Assembly: GCA_030374765.1 (NCBI GenBank)
Contig: JARGXX010000090.1
Location: forward strand, 1-64,000
DNA length: 64,000 nt
Reading direction: 5' to 3'
Origin: Agarophyton chilense
Taxonomy: Eukaryota; Rhodophyta; Florideophyceae; Gracilariales; Gracilariaceae
In this document: piece by piece, positions 46,180 to 57,734 of the stretch
Position numbering within the stretch: position 1 is the first letter of the stretch
Layout of the letters: the number at the start of each line of letters is the position of its first letter
Position numbers and translations under genes: made by a program
The notes under the pieces: model-generated
The model's input: only the letters and a program-made list of their open reading frames with translations
Told to the model about the DNA's origin: nothing
Database searches by the model: none

Positions 46180-47728
46180 ACGAATCTATGTCCGATTCCG
46201 TGGAGCTAACAAAATGGGATTGTCTTTGTGTACGCAGTTGAATGGCGTGTTTCCTGGATATATCAGCATTGCTCCGGGAAGTCCTGTAGGGTTTGCCAAA
46301 ACCTTCGTCGTAGGTGAAGAGCCTTCGGAAGGAGCATTGTGGGTTTTCCGTGTGCTAATTGCGCATATGTGTCCGAATGCTAGGGAGCAATCCAGTGATG
46401 AATTGAAGTTCAAGCCGTCCTTCGGAGAACACGTTTCCACATCGCTAAGCCTTCTCCCGTAGGTCATCTGAGAAAACCTATTCGGTCATGTTGGAGCTCT
46501 GCCTAAAGGATATTACTTCCTGGTGGGCATCCATTATAACTTCATCCGTGCCGTAAAAATCCAAGAGGGAATGAACAACCTGAGGGTATGACCTGAGGAG
46601 CTCACGGACTTGAGCATCCACAAGGTCAGTTGTGCCAGATATCTTGTAAACCACTCGGTCAGGTGCCTGTCCTGTAAGGAAGAACTAGAAAAGGTACAGA
46701 GCCGCCCCCTCGTGCACACCGTTCTGATCGCAGGCCGAACGGAACAAACTGGGAAACCTAAGGACAGCAATGGGATCGGAACCCGAGAACTTGTCTGAAA
46801 TGGTTAGTTGCATCTATTTGGCCCATTTGGCGACTCTGCAAGCCACCGAACCAGAATATTACGCGGATTTGTCGGCCAGCCGGTACTTCCAATAGTCCCG
46901 AACCTTAAGGAAAAGTTCGTTGGTTGTTGTCAGTGGTCTGAGACTTCGAAGGGCAGCCTCATTCACATCCGAGTCGGTCGTTACGGTTGAGGCCGATTCG
47001 CAATCGCTCGTGTCTGAATGGTCTCTCCTCTTACTCTTTCTGTGTTTCTTTCTCCTGCAGTTACTTTTTCTATTTCCAGCGGAGTAGAGACCTAAAGGAT
47101 CCATCTCTCTATCAGATCCGATGGAGCCCTGAGGTCGCTGTATCTCATATAATCCGTCGGGTGGGGCAAGCGGTCTCTCCTCAAGACACGGAACTTCTCT
47201 TCTGCTCCTCGCTTGTCCTTATTTTGGATTCTTTTGATGGGCAACCCGTCTCTCATCAAGGCGCGAAGCTTCTGTTCTGCTTCTAGATTGTCCCACCGGG
47301 GGGTTTCCTGATTGTATTCCCGGGGCGGATAATTCCGCCGCTCCTGAAGGTTCGGTAGGGGGTTGCCATATGGAGACAGAATGGTTAATTTGTGGTGGGG
47401 TGGTTCTAGGGACCAAATTGCCTGCCTGGCGGGTGATTGCTCCTTGAATGGCCTGTAGGAGGGAGTCTATGAAATAATTAGACTCCGATACCTTAGGGAC
47501 GACTCGCGCGAGGAGGTAATCCGTATGGTCAGCTATCGCTGTAGCGAGTCGCACGTCCATAATGGCATCCACATGGGCTGAGCAGAGCTCACGGAGACGG
47601 GGCAAGAGAAGGTCGGCAATCCCTGCGGGCATGTTTTCTCTCATTTCTTCGGTCTGGTGTGTTTCTTGTTGAGATGTCCCGGGTCTAGAGGTAGCCCTGG
47701 TGAGGCATTCTCGTAAACGCGCTGCCAC
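46180..47728 (-). pseudogene. Gypsy-1 gag relic
   Basis: The longest piece (47219-47728) encodes MAARLRECLTRATSRPGTSQ and a helical segment with LLLPRLRELCSAHVDAIMDV, plausible for a gag N-terminal region. Further fragments at 46859-47104, 46534-46770 and 46186-46467 are in other frames. Assignment rests on position between the primer-binding site and the protease. Confidence 0.45.
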
Positions 47729-48001
47729 CCTGGTTTTCCAGGGGGATCAGTTCTTCTTGCGGCTGGCTCCTTGTGCTCCTGCGCTCACCAGCGGTATCAA
47801 CCTGCGAGTTAGGCGACATCGCCGGCGGTGTAGTCGCACGTTAGTATGCCGTAGGACTTCTAAGGTCGGGTCAGTTGGGTGTGTTTCCCGCATCTGTAGT
47901 GGGGGTTGCTTCTGTACTTCTGGTCCATTGGGGAATTAAACCAAAGGTTAGAATCCGTGTAATTATTCGTTCCCGTGGTCCGTTCAATTAGTCCTTGAGA
48001 T

Positions 48002-48019
48002 TTCTAAGTCGGGAGACCA
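48002..48019 (-). promoter_or_regulatory. Gypsy-1 primer-binding site
   Basis: Minus strand TGGTCTCCCGACTTAGAA, separated by 3 bases from the LTR start at 48023 (TGTAACGCAATAG on the plus strand). The same 18 bases occur at the primer site of the second Gypsy element. Confidence 0.7.
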
Positions 48020-48022
48020 AAA

Positions 48023-48370
48023 TGTAACGCAATAGCTGTTTGGTCAGCGTACGGGTCTCGACCGGTGGTAGCGTGGTAAAGCGGGTCTTATGGTTCGATT
48101 ACTTGACGGCGTCACTCTCAGAGTACTTGGTGCAATTGGGCTGACGTTTACTGCGTATTCCTAAAGGTTAGATCTACGGAAACGATGGCTTGAAGACCAA
48201 ATGGTGGAACTAATACACCAAAGTGGATTATTTAGTATCCTCACGGTGCCTACCGTACTCTAAGGTTGGAGCGTCACTCGAGCCAAGTAAATAGTACTGG
48301 AGAGGGTCTGAGATCTACCTGGCCCTGTGTTGGTAATCTATTACACTACTTAAACTAAATTAATAATCTA
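48023..48370 (-). repeat. Gypsy-1 5' LTR (outer end not resolved)
   Basis: Inferred from the primer-binding site. The plus strand begins TGTAACGCAATAGCTG as an LTR inner terminus should. No matching copy was found to the left, so the outer boundary is a guess. Confidence 0.35.
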
Positions 48371-48390
48371 CATGAGTCCACCTGAGGTCG

Positions 48391-48620
48391 ATCCGTACAT
48401 GTGTCACCTGCACAATCCTTCAGGGTCCGGCGGCTTACAGGGCTCAACCGCTATCATTGCTCCTTCTCATATCTCTCTCTTTAGGATTCGATCGTCACGG
48501 GGAAGTCCAGATAGTTTCATAACTGCTCCAGGAGACGCGTATCCTTACATTTGTCACCTGCAAGATGCTTCAGGGTCCGGCGGCTCACAGGGCTCAACCA
48601 CTATCATCGCTTCTTCACAA
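48391..48620. repeat. Imperfect 150-bp tandem duplication
   Basis: A 76-bp segment containing CAGGGTCCGGCGG then CAGGGCTCAACC occurs at about 48391-48467 and again at 48541-48618. A plus-strand ORF (48372-48734) translates both copies as (Y)(M/I)CHL(H/Q)(N/D)(P/A)SGSGG. The coding status is uncertain. Confidence 0.6.
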
Positions 48621-48739
48621 GAAGCCCGACCCAGGCGGAATGGCGGACGATTGTTAAACAGAGTGTGCGAGATTCTTCTCCCTTGGGAACCAAATCACTG
48701 CCAGATGCGGACTCTGGGAGTCCGTTCGGCTTAGTTTTC

Positions 48740-51432
48740 CATGCACAGGACTAAATACATGCACCATATTGACGAGGGTTACTACTGTTCTCTGTTACTG
48801 GCTCTGAGAGGCAATATGAACTCCAGACGAAAAGATACATGCCGCAAGGTCTTTACGAATCCCAATTTTGGACGCCAAGTCCCACCCCCTGTGGAACTCA
48901 TGAAGGTTGGTATTGCCTGACTAAGCGCGTGACGGAAATTTCAGCACCCTGAGACTCTAATTCATTTCACATAGCTTCCCTAGAGATGACTCTACACGAG
49001 ATTCGTACTGTTCGGGAAATGTCAAACTGCGGCTATCTATTGAACTCCAGACGAGGTCAGCTTGAATTCCTCGCCTTCTTCGAGAGGTGTTGGCTGAACT
49101 TCTCTGCCTGAATAAAGTAGTTCGATTCACAGTTTTTTCTCGAGAATAGCACGTACAAGCATACTACGTGAGACATACTTATTTCGGAAGCATTTCTCAA
49201 AAAGAATGGGGGCCGTTAAAGAGATATTGAAAGAGAGATATTAAAAAAAAGTGAGCGAAAACCCATTATAGATCTCAACAGTTTTGAGAAGTACGAACGC
49301 TTTGAAAAAAAAATTCTTTTGTGTCTGTTTCGTGTCGAAGACCACCTGCTACATTTACACTCGAATTTGATTTTGAATCAATCATATCGAATTGTGAAGT
49401 TTCGTTGTAAGAGCTCTTTTCTTTGCGCTATCATCTTATTCGCGACTCACAGTCAGATGACGCTTATTGTAGTTGCAGAAGTCGTTGAACATCTTAGCGA
49501 TTCTTCAGGACGTCTACAACTTTCACAGCATCATGCAATAACCTGGCACCTCAAGGTCCTCAAGCTCCACTAGAATGCTTTCTAGAAAAGAAAATAAGAG
49601 TTTTCTGTTAGCCCATGGAAGGAAGACGTGGAAAAGATCATCCAACGTCTCGAGGCCCTCGGATCGTCGACCAGACTTCCTTCTATTTCCAGACCAGTTC
49701 GCGGCAAATATTTAGTCCGAGAACCAAAGGTTACGGCGCTGATGAGAGTAGCTATTGAATTTCGAAATTCCTTGATACATGATGGACAGAAGAAGTATAT
49801 CTAATTTGCTGACAATGTGGTTGATAAAAAATTAAACCCAGATGCCCCGGATGCATTAGAGATGATCCTGATGCAACATTTTGCAGTGGAATATGGGGAG
49901 TTGGCGTGGGGAACAGCTTCAAAGAGAAGCCACATTTTTCAGTGCGAAACCGTCATTCGAAGGGCATCTGCCTAGAAATAATTCCTCGTGTAAATGCGAA
50001 GCAGATATCTGTGGTGCATCAGGATGTTAGCCGTGTAGATGTTGAGGTCAAAGGGGCGACATTCTCGTACAAGAAAAGTCGAAAACGTGGATACTGGCCA
50101 GTACGTACTTAATGACCCCGTCCGTGGCAACCCTGTCCCAGCCACCAATGTCGTTGGGTACCATTCCTCTCCTTTAAGTGAAAAGGAAGGCGAACCAATA
50201 TCTTAACGTCTTTGACACATGAACCAGATGAGAAATTTGAGAGAGAACATGAAGAGAAAAATATTTTCGTACCACCTTCATCCTCAGTTTTTAATTCCGC
50301 TGAAACTTCCCTTACGAACCTTTTATGTGCAGTCTGCGAGCTAGGGAGATTTAGTTTTATTTATTTTAATATGCCCAAATGTCATGGAAATCGCAGTGAT
50401 GAAAATAGCGCTTCACGACCGTATGCCTCACAAGACAGTGAAGGTGGCATGTCACACGCCCTTGCTCCTCACCTTGCCATATTCTTGACAGGCGACATGT
50501 TCCGAGTTCGTCCCATTTCATGCTACATTGTTTTGACCCCGTTGCCATTCCAGCCGCTCCTACATTTTTCTTGAACTAATCATGCCTTCTTACAAAGTCT
50601 CGTTCAGACAGAATGGACTACAAATCTCAACGAACTGCTGGCCGTTGCTTGCAATCGGTTTCATACCATTCCGCTCGGCCGATTGGTTCTCAAAATGCTT
50701 CACATGTCACAGAGAGTCTTGACCAAAGCACTGATATTATGCCTTACACTTCTACAAAGGCGGCTATAGTATATCCTAGTTCTAGATACAAAGCAGAATG
50801 GGTTTTTCAAGGACTCTTAGAGCCGAACATAAAGAGCACATTTCAAACATTCTGCTCATTGTCACAGTTTAGTTTATGCGTTTCAGTGGTTTTTGGGGGA
50901 CCTTAAAGCCATGCTACTGCACACAACTTCCCCGAATCCCCTGAAAACTTGCAAATGTCATTGTCGTTCAGCCAGTTTGTGCAGAAACACTCTATGTGCG
51001 CTACCAAAAAGCTCTAGTGTGTCAAATGATGTTCTTTCTTCTGAGTCGGAAAGTGTAGTGCAGCTTGCTGGCTATTACGACATGGGGTTTGTGGATCAAA
51101 TGTGTGCACTTTTCGTGAAGAAGTTTCTGCATCGCTTTGATTGTACAACATGAAGTGTGTCATCTAATTTGTACTTGTTGTATTCACTCGCCTCCTCCGT
51201 TTTTACCGAGCTGTTTGCAAATGCTCTATTTCAGAGCAGTGTTTCGCATAGTTACTGTAGCCTCGACGAACGGGACGAAGTATTCGATTCTCTTAGACAG
51301 TGGAGAGAAGTTGAGCGAACTGTTGAAGCCTGGGGTCTTAATCCACCATTCCTTCCATGTTCCTTACGGGAGATGCTGACACAGTTTGACCGAGGCTCCA
51401 AAGGAACCACTAAATATTGTTGATAGGCATTG
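48740..51432. other. Region of unrecognised short ORF relics
   Basis: A plus-strand coding-like stretch at about 49612-50112 reads through one TAA and one frame change, and contains RLEALGSSTRLPSISRPVRG, then ALMRVAIEFRNSLIHDGQ. Further plus-strand pieces lie at 50368-50574, 50613-50906, 50893-51153 and 51157-51423 (SLDERDEVFDSLRQWREVER). They may be fragments of one or two old genes. The last one ends just before the second Gypsy insertion. Confidence 0.35.
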
Positions 51433-51437
51433 CTTCC

Positions 51438-52081
51438 TGTAGTATCCGCTCAAACGGAGAGAGCAGACACCTATGGGTCGCTTGCGGCGAAGGAAAAGGG
51501 GTGGTAGAGCTACAATACCAGCGAGCTGGAAGTGGAGTGCGAGGCCACTACTCGCCAGCGAGGGTGAACAGGGCAACTATGAAACGTTGATGGAACGTAA
51601 GTGCGAGACGGCTCGTGAAGTGGTTGGGGGCTGACTATCTATTATAGGTCGTCCGGATCTCCGGTTAAGGAATCCTAACCGAGGAACCGAATAGTCATGA
51701 TGCCCATTTTGTCTCCTTTAATTGGAGTCGGCGCTCACCTCTGGTACACTATATACTGTGTGCCAGGGTGAGTGCTCCAATAAATACATAAATAATACCC
51801 AGTGGTCAGCCACTTAGCCAAACCACTGTATGGGTATGGTCCCTAATGGACTTACATCTACAAAGGGTAGTAAAACCAGCCACGTGGATCTCCACTGCAT
51901 GTGCCGTTGCAAGCCACTCCACTCGTGATACCACGTGTTCCAACAATATAACCTGCCTCTTGGCATCCTACGCGGTGTGTCGCTTCTTATCCTAGCACTG
52001 ACCAGGCTACTCAGTAATGAGTTCCAAACGCGACTTTGCGACAAAGAAACCATCGGAACGCCGAAGTAGAAGAATACTATA
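51438..52081 (-). repeat. Gypsy-2 3' LTR
   Basis: Preceded by TSD CTTCC. Lacks a 21-bp segment present in the other LTR after CAGACACCT. The plus strand contains ATG at 52018 followed by a basic reading frame that runs out of the LTR toward the antisense gene. Confidence 0.95.
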
Positions 52082-52083
52082 TA

Positions 52084-52092
52084 CCCCCCTCG
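52084..52092 (-). promoter_or_regulatory. Gypsy-2 polypurine tract
   Basis: Minus strand GAGGGGGG two bases from the 3' LTR. Confidence 0.75.
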
Positions 52093-52105
52093 TTAAGCGC
52101 GAACC

Positions 52106-53271
52106 ATGGGGGATGCAAGAAGCGTTTATAAGCAGTCGGACCGGTGTTCCGGGTACTCGTCGTCATCATGGAATCCTCGCCGCCGGACCAACTCTTACAG
52201 TACTCAAAATTATTCTGTTCCTCACCGCTCTTCAGCTCGATCTCTCGCGATGGATCCGAACGCCGGGTCCAACCCGTTTCAGCCCTCCTCTGAGAATGTG
52301 ACTTCTGGGGATCCGTACAACACTGCTGGTTATGCGTCGCCGCCTACTTCTCAGCTGGGTCCATACCGTTCGTTCCCCACACCGTACACCGGATTCCGGT
52401 CGGTACCGTTACCTCAGCCAACCGTGGCTCCGATGCCGAACGCGGCTTACTTCGCCTCTGCAGGTGTGATTCGGGTTCTTTCTAGTTGTGCTCAGCAGAG
52501 CTACCCGCACCCTGCGGATTTCTATGGACGAGATCCTCTCGACAACGTTGAACTTTTCGCGCAAGCGCCCTGGTTTGATCCAGTTGCTATCCGCGATGAC
52601 ACGTTGATACAACAGTATGTACACGGTGGGTAGTTCCCTGAGGGTATTGGGGAACAAGCGATTCATAGCGACGACTTGGCGAGCCATATTTCTTTGCCAG
52701 ACAACGCGATTGCGCGGTATTCAACAGAAACCTTGTCCTGGGATCCCGTGCGAACCATGCCGACTTCCTCCATCTTGTGGATTTGATCGACAGTGTCGAT
52801 TGTTCTGGAGTGCCAGCTGATCAATCCGCTCGCGGAACCCGTGCAAGACACTACGACCATTCTCCTGGACGAACAGCAAGTGCTGGAGATTTCGTTTGGT
52901 ACGACCCCTGGACGCGCCAGTTGATCACCTCCAAGCAGGCTCGCTTTCTTCGGGAGAACCCGCGTGACATGCCACCGAACCAGCTTACTGGATACGTGTA
53001 CGATGCTACTCCCTTGGAGAACGGAGAGGCCCCGTATGAGGAAGCGCTGGGGGCTGAAGCTGAACTCGGTTACGAGGAAGAGCCAGAGCTGGCAGGCGTA
53101 GCGACTTCCGTCGATCAATCCGCAGCGGCGGGAGTTGCTCAAGAGTACTGTCATGGATTCACCCAACAACCGAGTGCAGTGCCGGTCGAAGATCCAGGCT
53201 TGGAGCCGCTGAGGCAGTTCCCCTTAGATGAGGGCTTTCCCGTGGACCAAGTTGAGGGTGATCGCGCATAG
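52106..53271 (+). pseudogene. Antisense ORF carried by the Gypsy element (~390 codons, two frameshifts)
   Basis: Opposite in orientation to the element's own genes. The first part (52106-52633) encodes a Ser/Pro/Tyr-rich leader (MDPNAGSNPFQPSSE, SPPTSQLGPYRSFPTPY). A short shifted stretch (about 52632-52780, FPEGIGEQAIHSDDL...ETLSWDPVRT) leads into 52777-53271, which holds VDLIDSVDCSGVPAD, GDFVWYDPWTRQLITSKQAR, FLRENPRDMPPNQLTGYVYD and an acidic Glu-rich tail. Codon use is regular and GC-rich, so this was a real gene. No family recognised. It may begin at the LTR ATG at 52017-52019. It could be a captured host gene or an accessory protein like the antisense ORFs of some plant Gypsy elements. 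Confidence 0.6.
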
Positions 53272-53384
53272 CTTCTTGCGAACCTGCGTGCTCGCACGTC
53301 TCTTTGATGATCCTAGAAAAGATTCCTAGTCAACACCCTTGCGGTGGTATCTTGATACCAATAAAACTCCGGTGAATTCGTGTC

Positions 53385-53550
53385 TTCACGCTCCCTTCTT
53401 ATCGTCTAGTCTTCATCCCTTCTCGCTTCTCGAGTTCTTAACTTTTTCTTCTCGCTTCTCGAGTTTCATACTTCCCTTCTTGCTTCTTGAGTTTTTCAAT
53501 CATCTCTTCTCGCTTCTCGAGTTCTTCAATCCTTCTTCTCGCTTCTCGAG
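53385..53550. repeat. CTTCTCGCTTCTCGAGTT tandem repeat
   Basis: About six imperfect copies of a TTCTCGCTTCTCGAGTT unit just downstream of the antisense ORF, with a related TTCTCGCCTTTCGAG at 53625. The unit centres on the palindrome CTCGAG. It could be a 3' UTR/termination region for the antisense gene. Confidence 0.7.
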
Positions 53551-53666
53551 TTTGTCCTAGGTGATAATCAGTAAATGTCCTGTGCTTGCGTGTTTTCACG
53601 TTTCTTCCACGTGACTTCGTGTTTTATTCTCGCCTTTCGAGTTTTTACTACCTTTGTAGCCCATAC

Positions 53667-54053
53667 TTAGAAATCGGATGTACACATGAGCCCGACTATC
53701 GAGGAGTCGATCTCCCTGGGGAGTGGTAATCGCATGCGTAGATGATATCGCACGAGCTGCGAACGGGGGATGAGAGCTATAGGTTCCCACGTATCCGCCT
53801 CCGGAGAAAAACCGTACCAACGGACTCGATACAGTAATTCTCTGGTATCTTCATGCTCGCCATGTTCACATATGCGGTCCATAACATATTCCTGGGCGTT
53901 TCTTAATGCTTTCGCTGTTGGCGCGAGACTCCTGTTAACAGGTTTGAAATGCCTTAGGGCTGACCCAAGCGTCTCTGTGTTAGCAGTCTCAGCGTCGCTA
54001 AGCGTTCGCTCGTCAACTAGCTGTCGTTCTGCCCGCAGGGGCAGTGTACTCAT
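53667..54053 (-). CDS. Gypsy-2 integrase C-terminus with chromodomain
   Basis: From residue 55 (nt 53891-53739): EYVMDRICEHGEHEDTRELL, then YRVRWYGFSPEADTWEPI. This is a chromodomain with the conserved Y-x-V, (Y)-x-V-R/K-W and D-T-W-E-P elements. The aromatic-cage positions (first Tyr, the Trp of RW, and the Trp of DTWEP or nearby) are present, so methyl-lysine binding is possible. Chromodomains steer chromovirus integration to heterochromatin. The piece is in a different frame from the core integrase, so the fusion is broken or relies on frameshifting. Confidence 0.85.
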   Translation of the reverse strand: MSTLPLRAERQLVDERTLSDAETANTETLGSALRHFKPVNRSLAPTAKALRNAQEYVMDRICEHGEHEDTRELLYRVRWYGFSPEADTWEPIALIPRSQLVRYHLRMRLPLPREIDSSIVGLMCTSDF

Positions 54054-54397
54054 TCATTGAGAACCTTTCTCAGATAAAGAGCTATCCTGTTTTCCAGGTT
54101 TCATAGAAGCGTACTTCTTGCTACTTCTCAATTCAATTCGTGGATGAACTTCCTTTGGTTCAACCGATTCTGACCGCTGTTGGGTGGACGATGGTGCTTG
54201 CACCACGACAGGAGGCGAAACCTCTTCTTCTGCCTGCCCACGAGGGATGGGAGCCGATATCGGCGGAACAGCGAGTGGCGCTTCACCTGACGGTTCAGCC
54301 TGAAGCTGCAAAGGCGCGTTTTCGCATGCACTCGTTTCCAAGTCCTTGGGGCCAAATTCCAAAACATCTTTCCTGCTTTCAGGTTCCATTTCTGTAC

Positions 54398-55661
54398 TTA
54401 CGGGTGTGCGCGTGCCACGGGCATATTTCGGTATTTCGGAAGCCGTCCGTGATTGGCGTACGCAACAGCCGGCGGTGGGAGCTCAGGAGCTTTCTCCTCC
54501 GCTCGACCCATTGGTGGCGGTTCACTCTCCCCAGAGTCACTTAGTCTTTTGCCTTGACGTTCCATCGCACTTGCCTCCTTAGTTCTACCAGATACCTGGA
54601 CTTTCACTTGCGGGTCAGGCGCGACTTCAACGCGATCGCGTGATACAAGTTCAACGTCCTCACCTGTCTTGATGACCACTGTGTCTTCATCAAGGTCCAC
54701 CACTTTGAAGGGTCCAGCCGCTATCGGCAACAACTTATGACGCAATTCTTCCTGATTGTCCGGTCTTTCAACTCGCACGAAGACGTGACTTCCTACTCGT
54801 ATTTCCGGATTTCCTCTTCGCCTTCTGGCGTCATAGTTTCGCTAATAGCGAGCTTGCGTCTTTGATAACTCCTTAGCGGCTTCTTCCGCTCTGGCCTTCA
54901 GGTCATTCCTCCATTTCAGATGGTACTTAGCTGGGGTCGGCGTGTCCAATTCTTTCTCGTCGTCGAGCGCAACCGGTAAAGCCGGAGGGTTACGTGAGAG
55001 CACGAGGTCGAACGGTGCAGTCTTTGTAGAAGTATGCACTTGCGTATTGTACACGTAGCACACAGTACCAGTAAACATGTCCCATTCTTTCGGGTGGTCC
55101 GCGATGTAGTGTCGTAATGCTGCTATCAGCGTTCGGTTGAAACGCTCCACCTGACTATTGCATTGCGGATGATAGGTCGTGGTAAACACGTTTCGAATGC
55201 CCATAATGCGGCAAAAATTCTGAAAGAACTTCGAAACGAATTGCTTCCCATTATCTGATAACAGATCCTCTGGTGGTCCGTATATAAATACCCAGTATTT
55301 GATAAACGCCTGTGCGATTACGGTTGCGGTTTTCCGCTTCAGCGACACAGTCCGCACTAGCTTCGAGAAGCGGTCGGTGATTACCAATGGGTAGCGATCA
55401 CCTCGCCTTGAGCGAATCAATGCCCAAAGAATGTCGATACTGAAGTATTGTAAAGGCGCTTTCGCCTGGAATAACTTCATCGGTTTCCGCTTCCTCTAAA
55501 ACTTCACACGATTCTTCGCACATGTTGTACACAACCTCACTGTAGCATGGAAGTCCATTGCCAAAGTAGGCCAGTAAAATTCTCTTCTTAGAGTCATGAA
55601 CAACTTCGTTCCTCCTGGATGACCAGAGAGCCTGGTGTAGTGTGCCAGATGGAGTACTCAA
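54398..55661 (-). pseudogene. Gypsy-2 integrase (zinc region, DDE core, GPF module)
   Basis: The core (54842-55480) has FSIDILWALI (Asp), LLSDNGKQFVSKFFQNFC (Asp), and TYHPQCNSQVERFNRTL (Glu), the D-D-E triad of retroviral-type integrases, then YVYNTQVHTSTKTAPFDLVL. The upstream zinc region (around 55480-55570, with MCEESCEV) is in another frame and degraded. The downstream piece (54398-54778) contains HKLLPIAAGPFKVVDLDEDT, the GPY/F module, followed by a Ser/Glu/Pro linker. It joins reverse-transcribed DNA to the host chromosome. Confidence 0.9.
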
Positions 55662-57704
55662 CTCTTCAAGACGTGTGGAAACACGATTTGATCATGCTTT
55701 TCGACATGTCTTAACAGTATTCCTCGTGAATCGAGTGAAAAGGAAAGCTCCTCCCCCCCGTTAAGACGAGAGCGTATCGACGCACAAATCTTATCCGCGT
55801 GTTGCTCATTGAGGAGCTCAGTGCACGAGATTTGCTCGAGTTGAACGGAAGGGTCAGTGTCTGCTAATGCAAGGAACGGGTCTGCATCCGAATCATCATC
55901 AAGGGTCTCTTGTTCTTCTTCTTCAAAAGATGGTGAATGGGTCTCCATGTAGAAGCAAGGTATCTTTTCATCGAATTCGCCTTGAGTTTCGCCCAGTGTT
56001 TTGAGTCGCGATAGCGCGTCAGCTTGGACATTGGCCAGTCCCTTCTTATACTTAACTTCGAAATCGAATTCAGAAAGGCGTAAGCGCCATCGTGTGAGAC
56101 GACCAGACGGGTCTGTAATGGACAGTAACCATCGTAGAGACGAATGATCCGTGTTGACGGTAAAAGTTCTCCTTGGAGATACGGTCGCGATGTGGTTAGA
56201 GCCCGAACGACTGCAAGGAATTCCTTTTCTGGAACTGAATATTTCTTCTTCGCTGCGTTAAGCGATCTTGACCAGTAACCAATGGGTTTGCGATCACCAT
56301 CAGGGTGTGTTTGAAAAAGGGCACACCCTACTTGGTACTCGCTAGAGTCGGTATCCACTGAGTATGGCAGGTTGGGGATGGGCAGCGCCAAGAATGGGGC
56401 TGTAATAATCTTTGTATTCAACTTGTCGAACGCTTCCGCTTCAGCTTGTCTGAATTGTTCCATCTGTACTGGTTGTCCTTTACGCAGCTTTGCGTTGAGC
56501 GGTGCCGCTATATGCGAGTATCGCGGCACGGATCTTCGGTAGACGTTGCAAAAGACGAGGAAAGAACGCAATTGCTTCTGTGTCGACGGAGGTTGTACTT
56601 CGTGGAGAGCGGCTGTTTTTGCCTCTTGAATGGAGAGCTGTCCCGGCTCGATCACATGTCCTAAGTACCGGACGGTGCCAGCGAACCATTCGCATTTCTT
56701 GAACTTCAAGGTGATACCTGCGCTCTGCAGTGCTTTGAGGATCTCCTCGACATGCCGTAAATGGCTTTCTACAACCTGAGAAAAGATGATCACATCATCC
56801 AAATAGAATAAACAAGTCTTCCACTTGTATCTTGAGAGCAAGCTGTCCAGAGTACGCTAAAAAGTAGCTGGTGCATTCGTTAAGCCAAAGGGCATCCTTT
56901 TGAAACGGTAGAGACCGGCTTGACACGCAAATGCGGTTTTATCTTTGTCTTCTTCCTCTACAGGCACCTGCCAATAGCCAGAGTTGGCGTCCAACGTGGT
57001 GAACACGTTCGCTTCTCCTAAGCTGTCCATTCTTCCATTCGAGGCAACGGGTATGTATTCCGAACTGTAACTGCGTTCAGTTTTCGATAATTGATACAGA
57101 ATCGTAAAGAACCATCAGATTTTGGAACCAGCACCACTGGTGAGGCCCAAGCAGATTGAGCTGCTTCGATTACTCGTTCTTCCAGCATTTTGCTGAAATT
57201 TTTCTCCTCGATTTGGCGAGTTCGCGGTACCGCTCTGTAGGGTGGTTGGGAGATGGGTCGTGACCCTGGGACCAAATCAATGTGGTGTTCCGTAGCGGAG
57301 ATCTCTCCTAGTTTTCCACTCCACAGTGATGAATAATTCGTCAGCATAGACCTGATATTTGTTCTGTAGTGCTCCGACACATGTGCTGAGTCTAGCTCAT
57401 CGACCAGGCTCTCTGAATCCTTTGCCGTTTGCAATTGATCTCCAGACAGAGTTTGCAGTTTTTCGAGTGTGTCACGGACATGGGCTACTTCCAATACTTC
57501 TGCAGTAGAAATAAGAGTAGGGACCACCACTGTGGGATGAGACAAAGCTGTTGCAACAACCTGATTTTTCGGTATCTGATAATCGTTATCGGTGAAGTTA
57601 CTCACTAGTATCCAAAAGGGGCTACCAGGATCAACCTGAAAAATGCCGTTAGCGACTAGCAATCCACGAGATTCGTAAATCCGAGTATTCGGTTGAATTA
57701 CCAC
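55658..57704 (-). pseudogene. Gypsy-2 reverse transcriptase and RNase H
   Basis: The RT N-terminal part (57018-57704) has SAWASPVVLVPKSDGSLRFC, then INYRKLNAVTVRNTYPLPRM. A frame break follows at the PLPRMEEW point. The catalytic YLDDVIIFS lies just inside 56841-55864, preceded by PATF with a TAG where the chain should continue. RNase H begins at YSVDTDSSEYQVGCALFQ and includes KEFLAVVRAL. A further piece (55658-55948) leads to the integrase. The enzyme makes DNA from element RNA and removes the RNA strand. Confidence 0.9.
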
Positions 57705-57734
57705 GAGTCCGTGTCGTTCTGTTCTTACTTGAAC

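Larger units (their letters stand above)
42060..48022 (-). mobile_element. Gypsy-type LTR retrotransposon, heavily decayed (internal region)
   Basis: Minus strand, right to left: primer-binding site (48002-48019), gag, a Cys cluster, protease, reverse transcriptase, RNase H, integrase and a GPY-type tail, which is the Gypsy gene order (integrase last). Every domain is broken by stops or frameshifts. A 3' LTR matching the sequence right of 48023 was not found on the left side, so the element is probably truncated there. It shares its primer-binding site with the element at 51438-61507, but LTR and protein sequences are clearly different. Confidence 0.85.
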
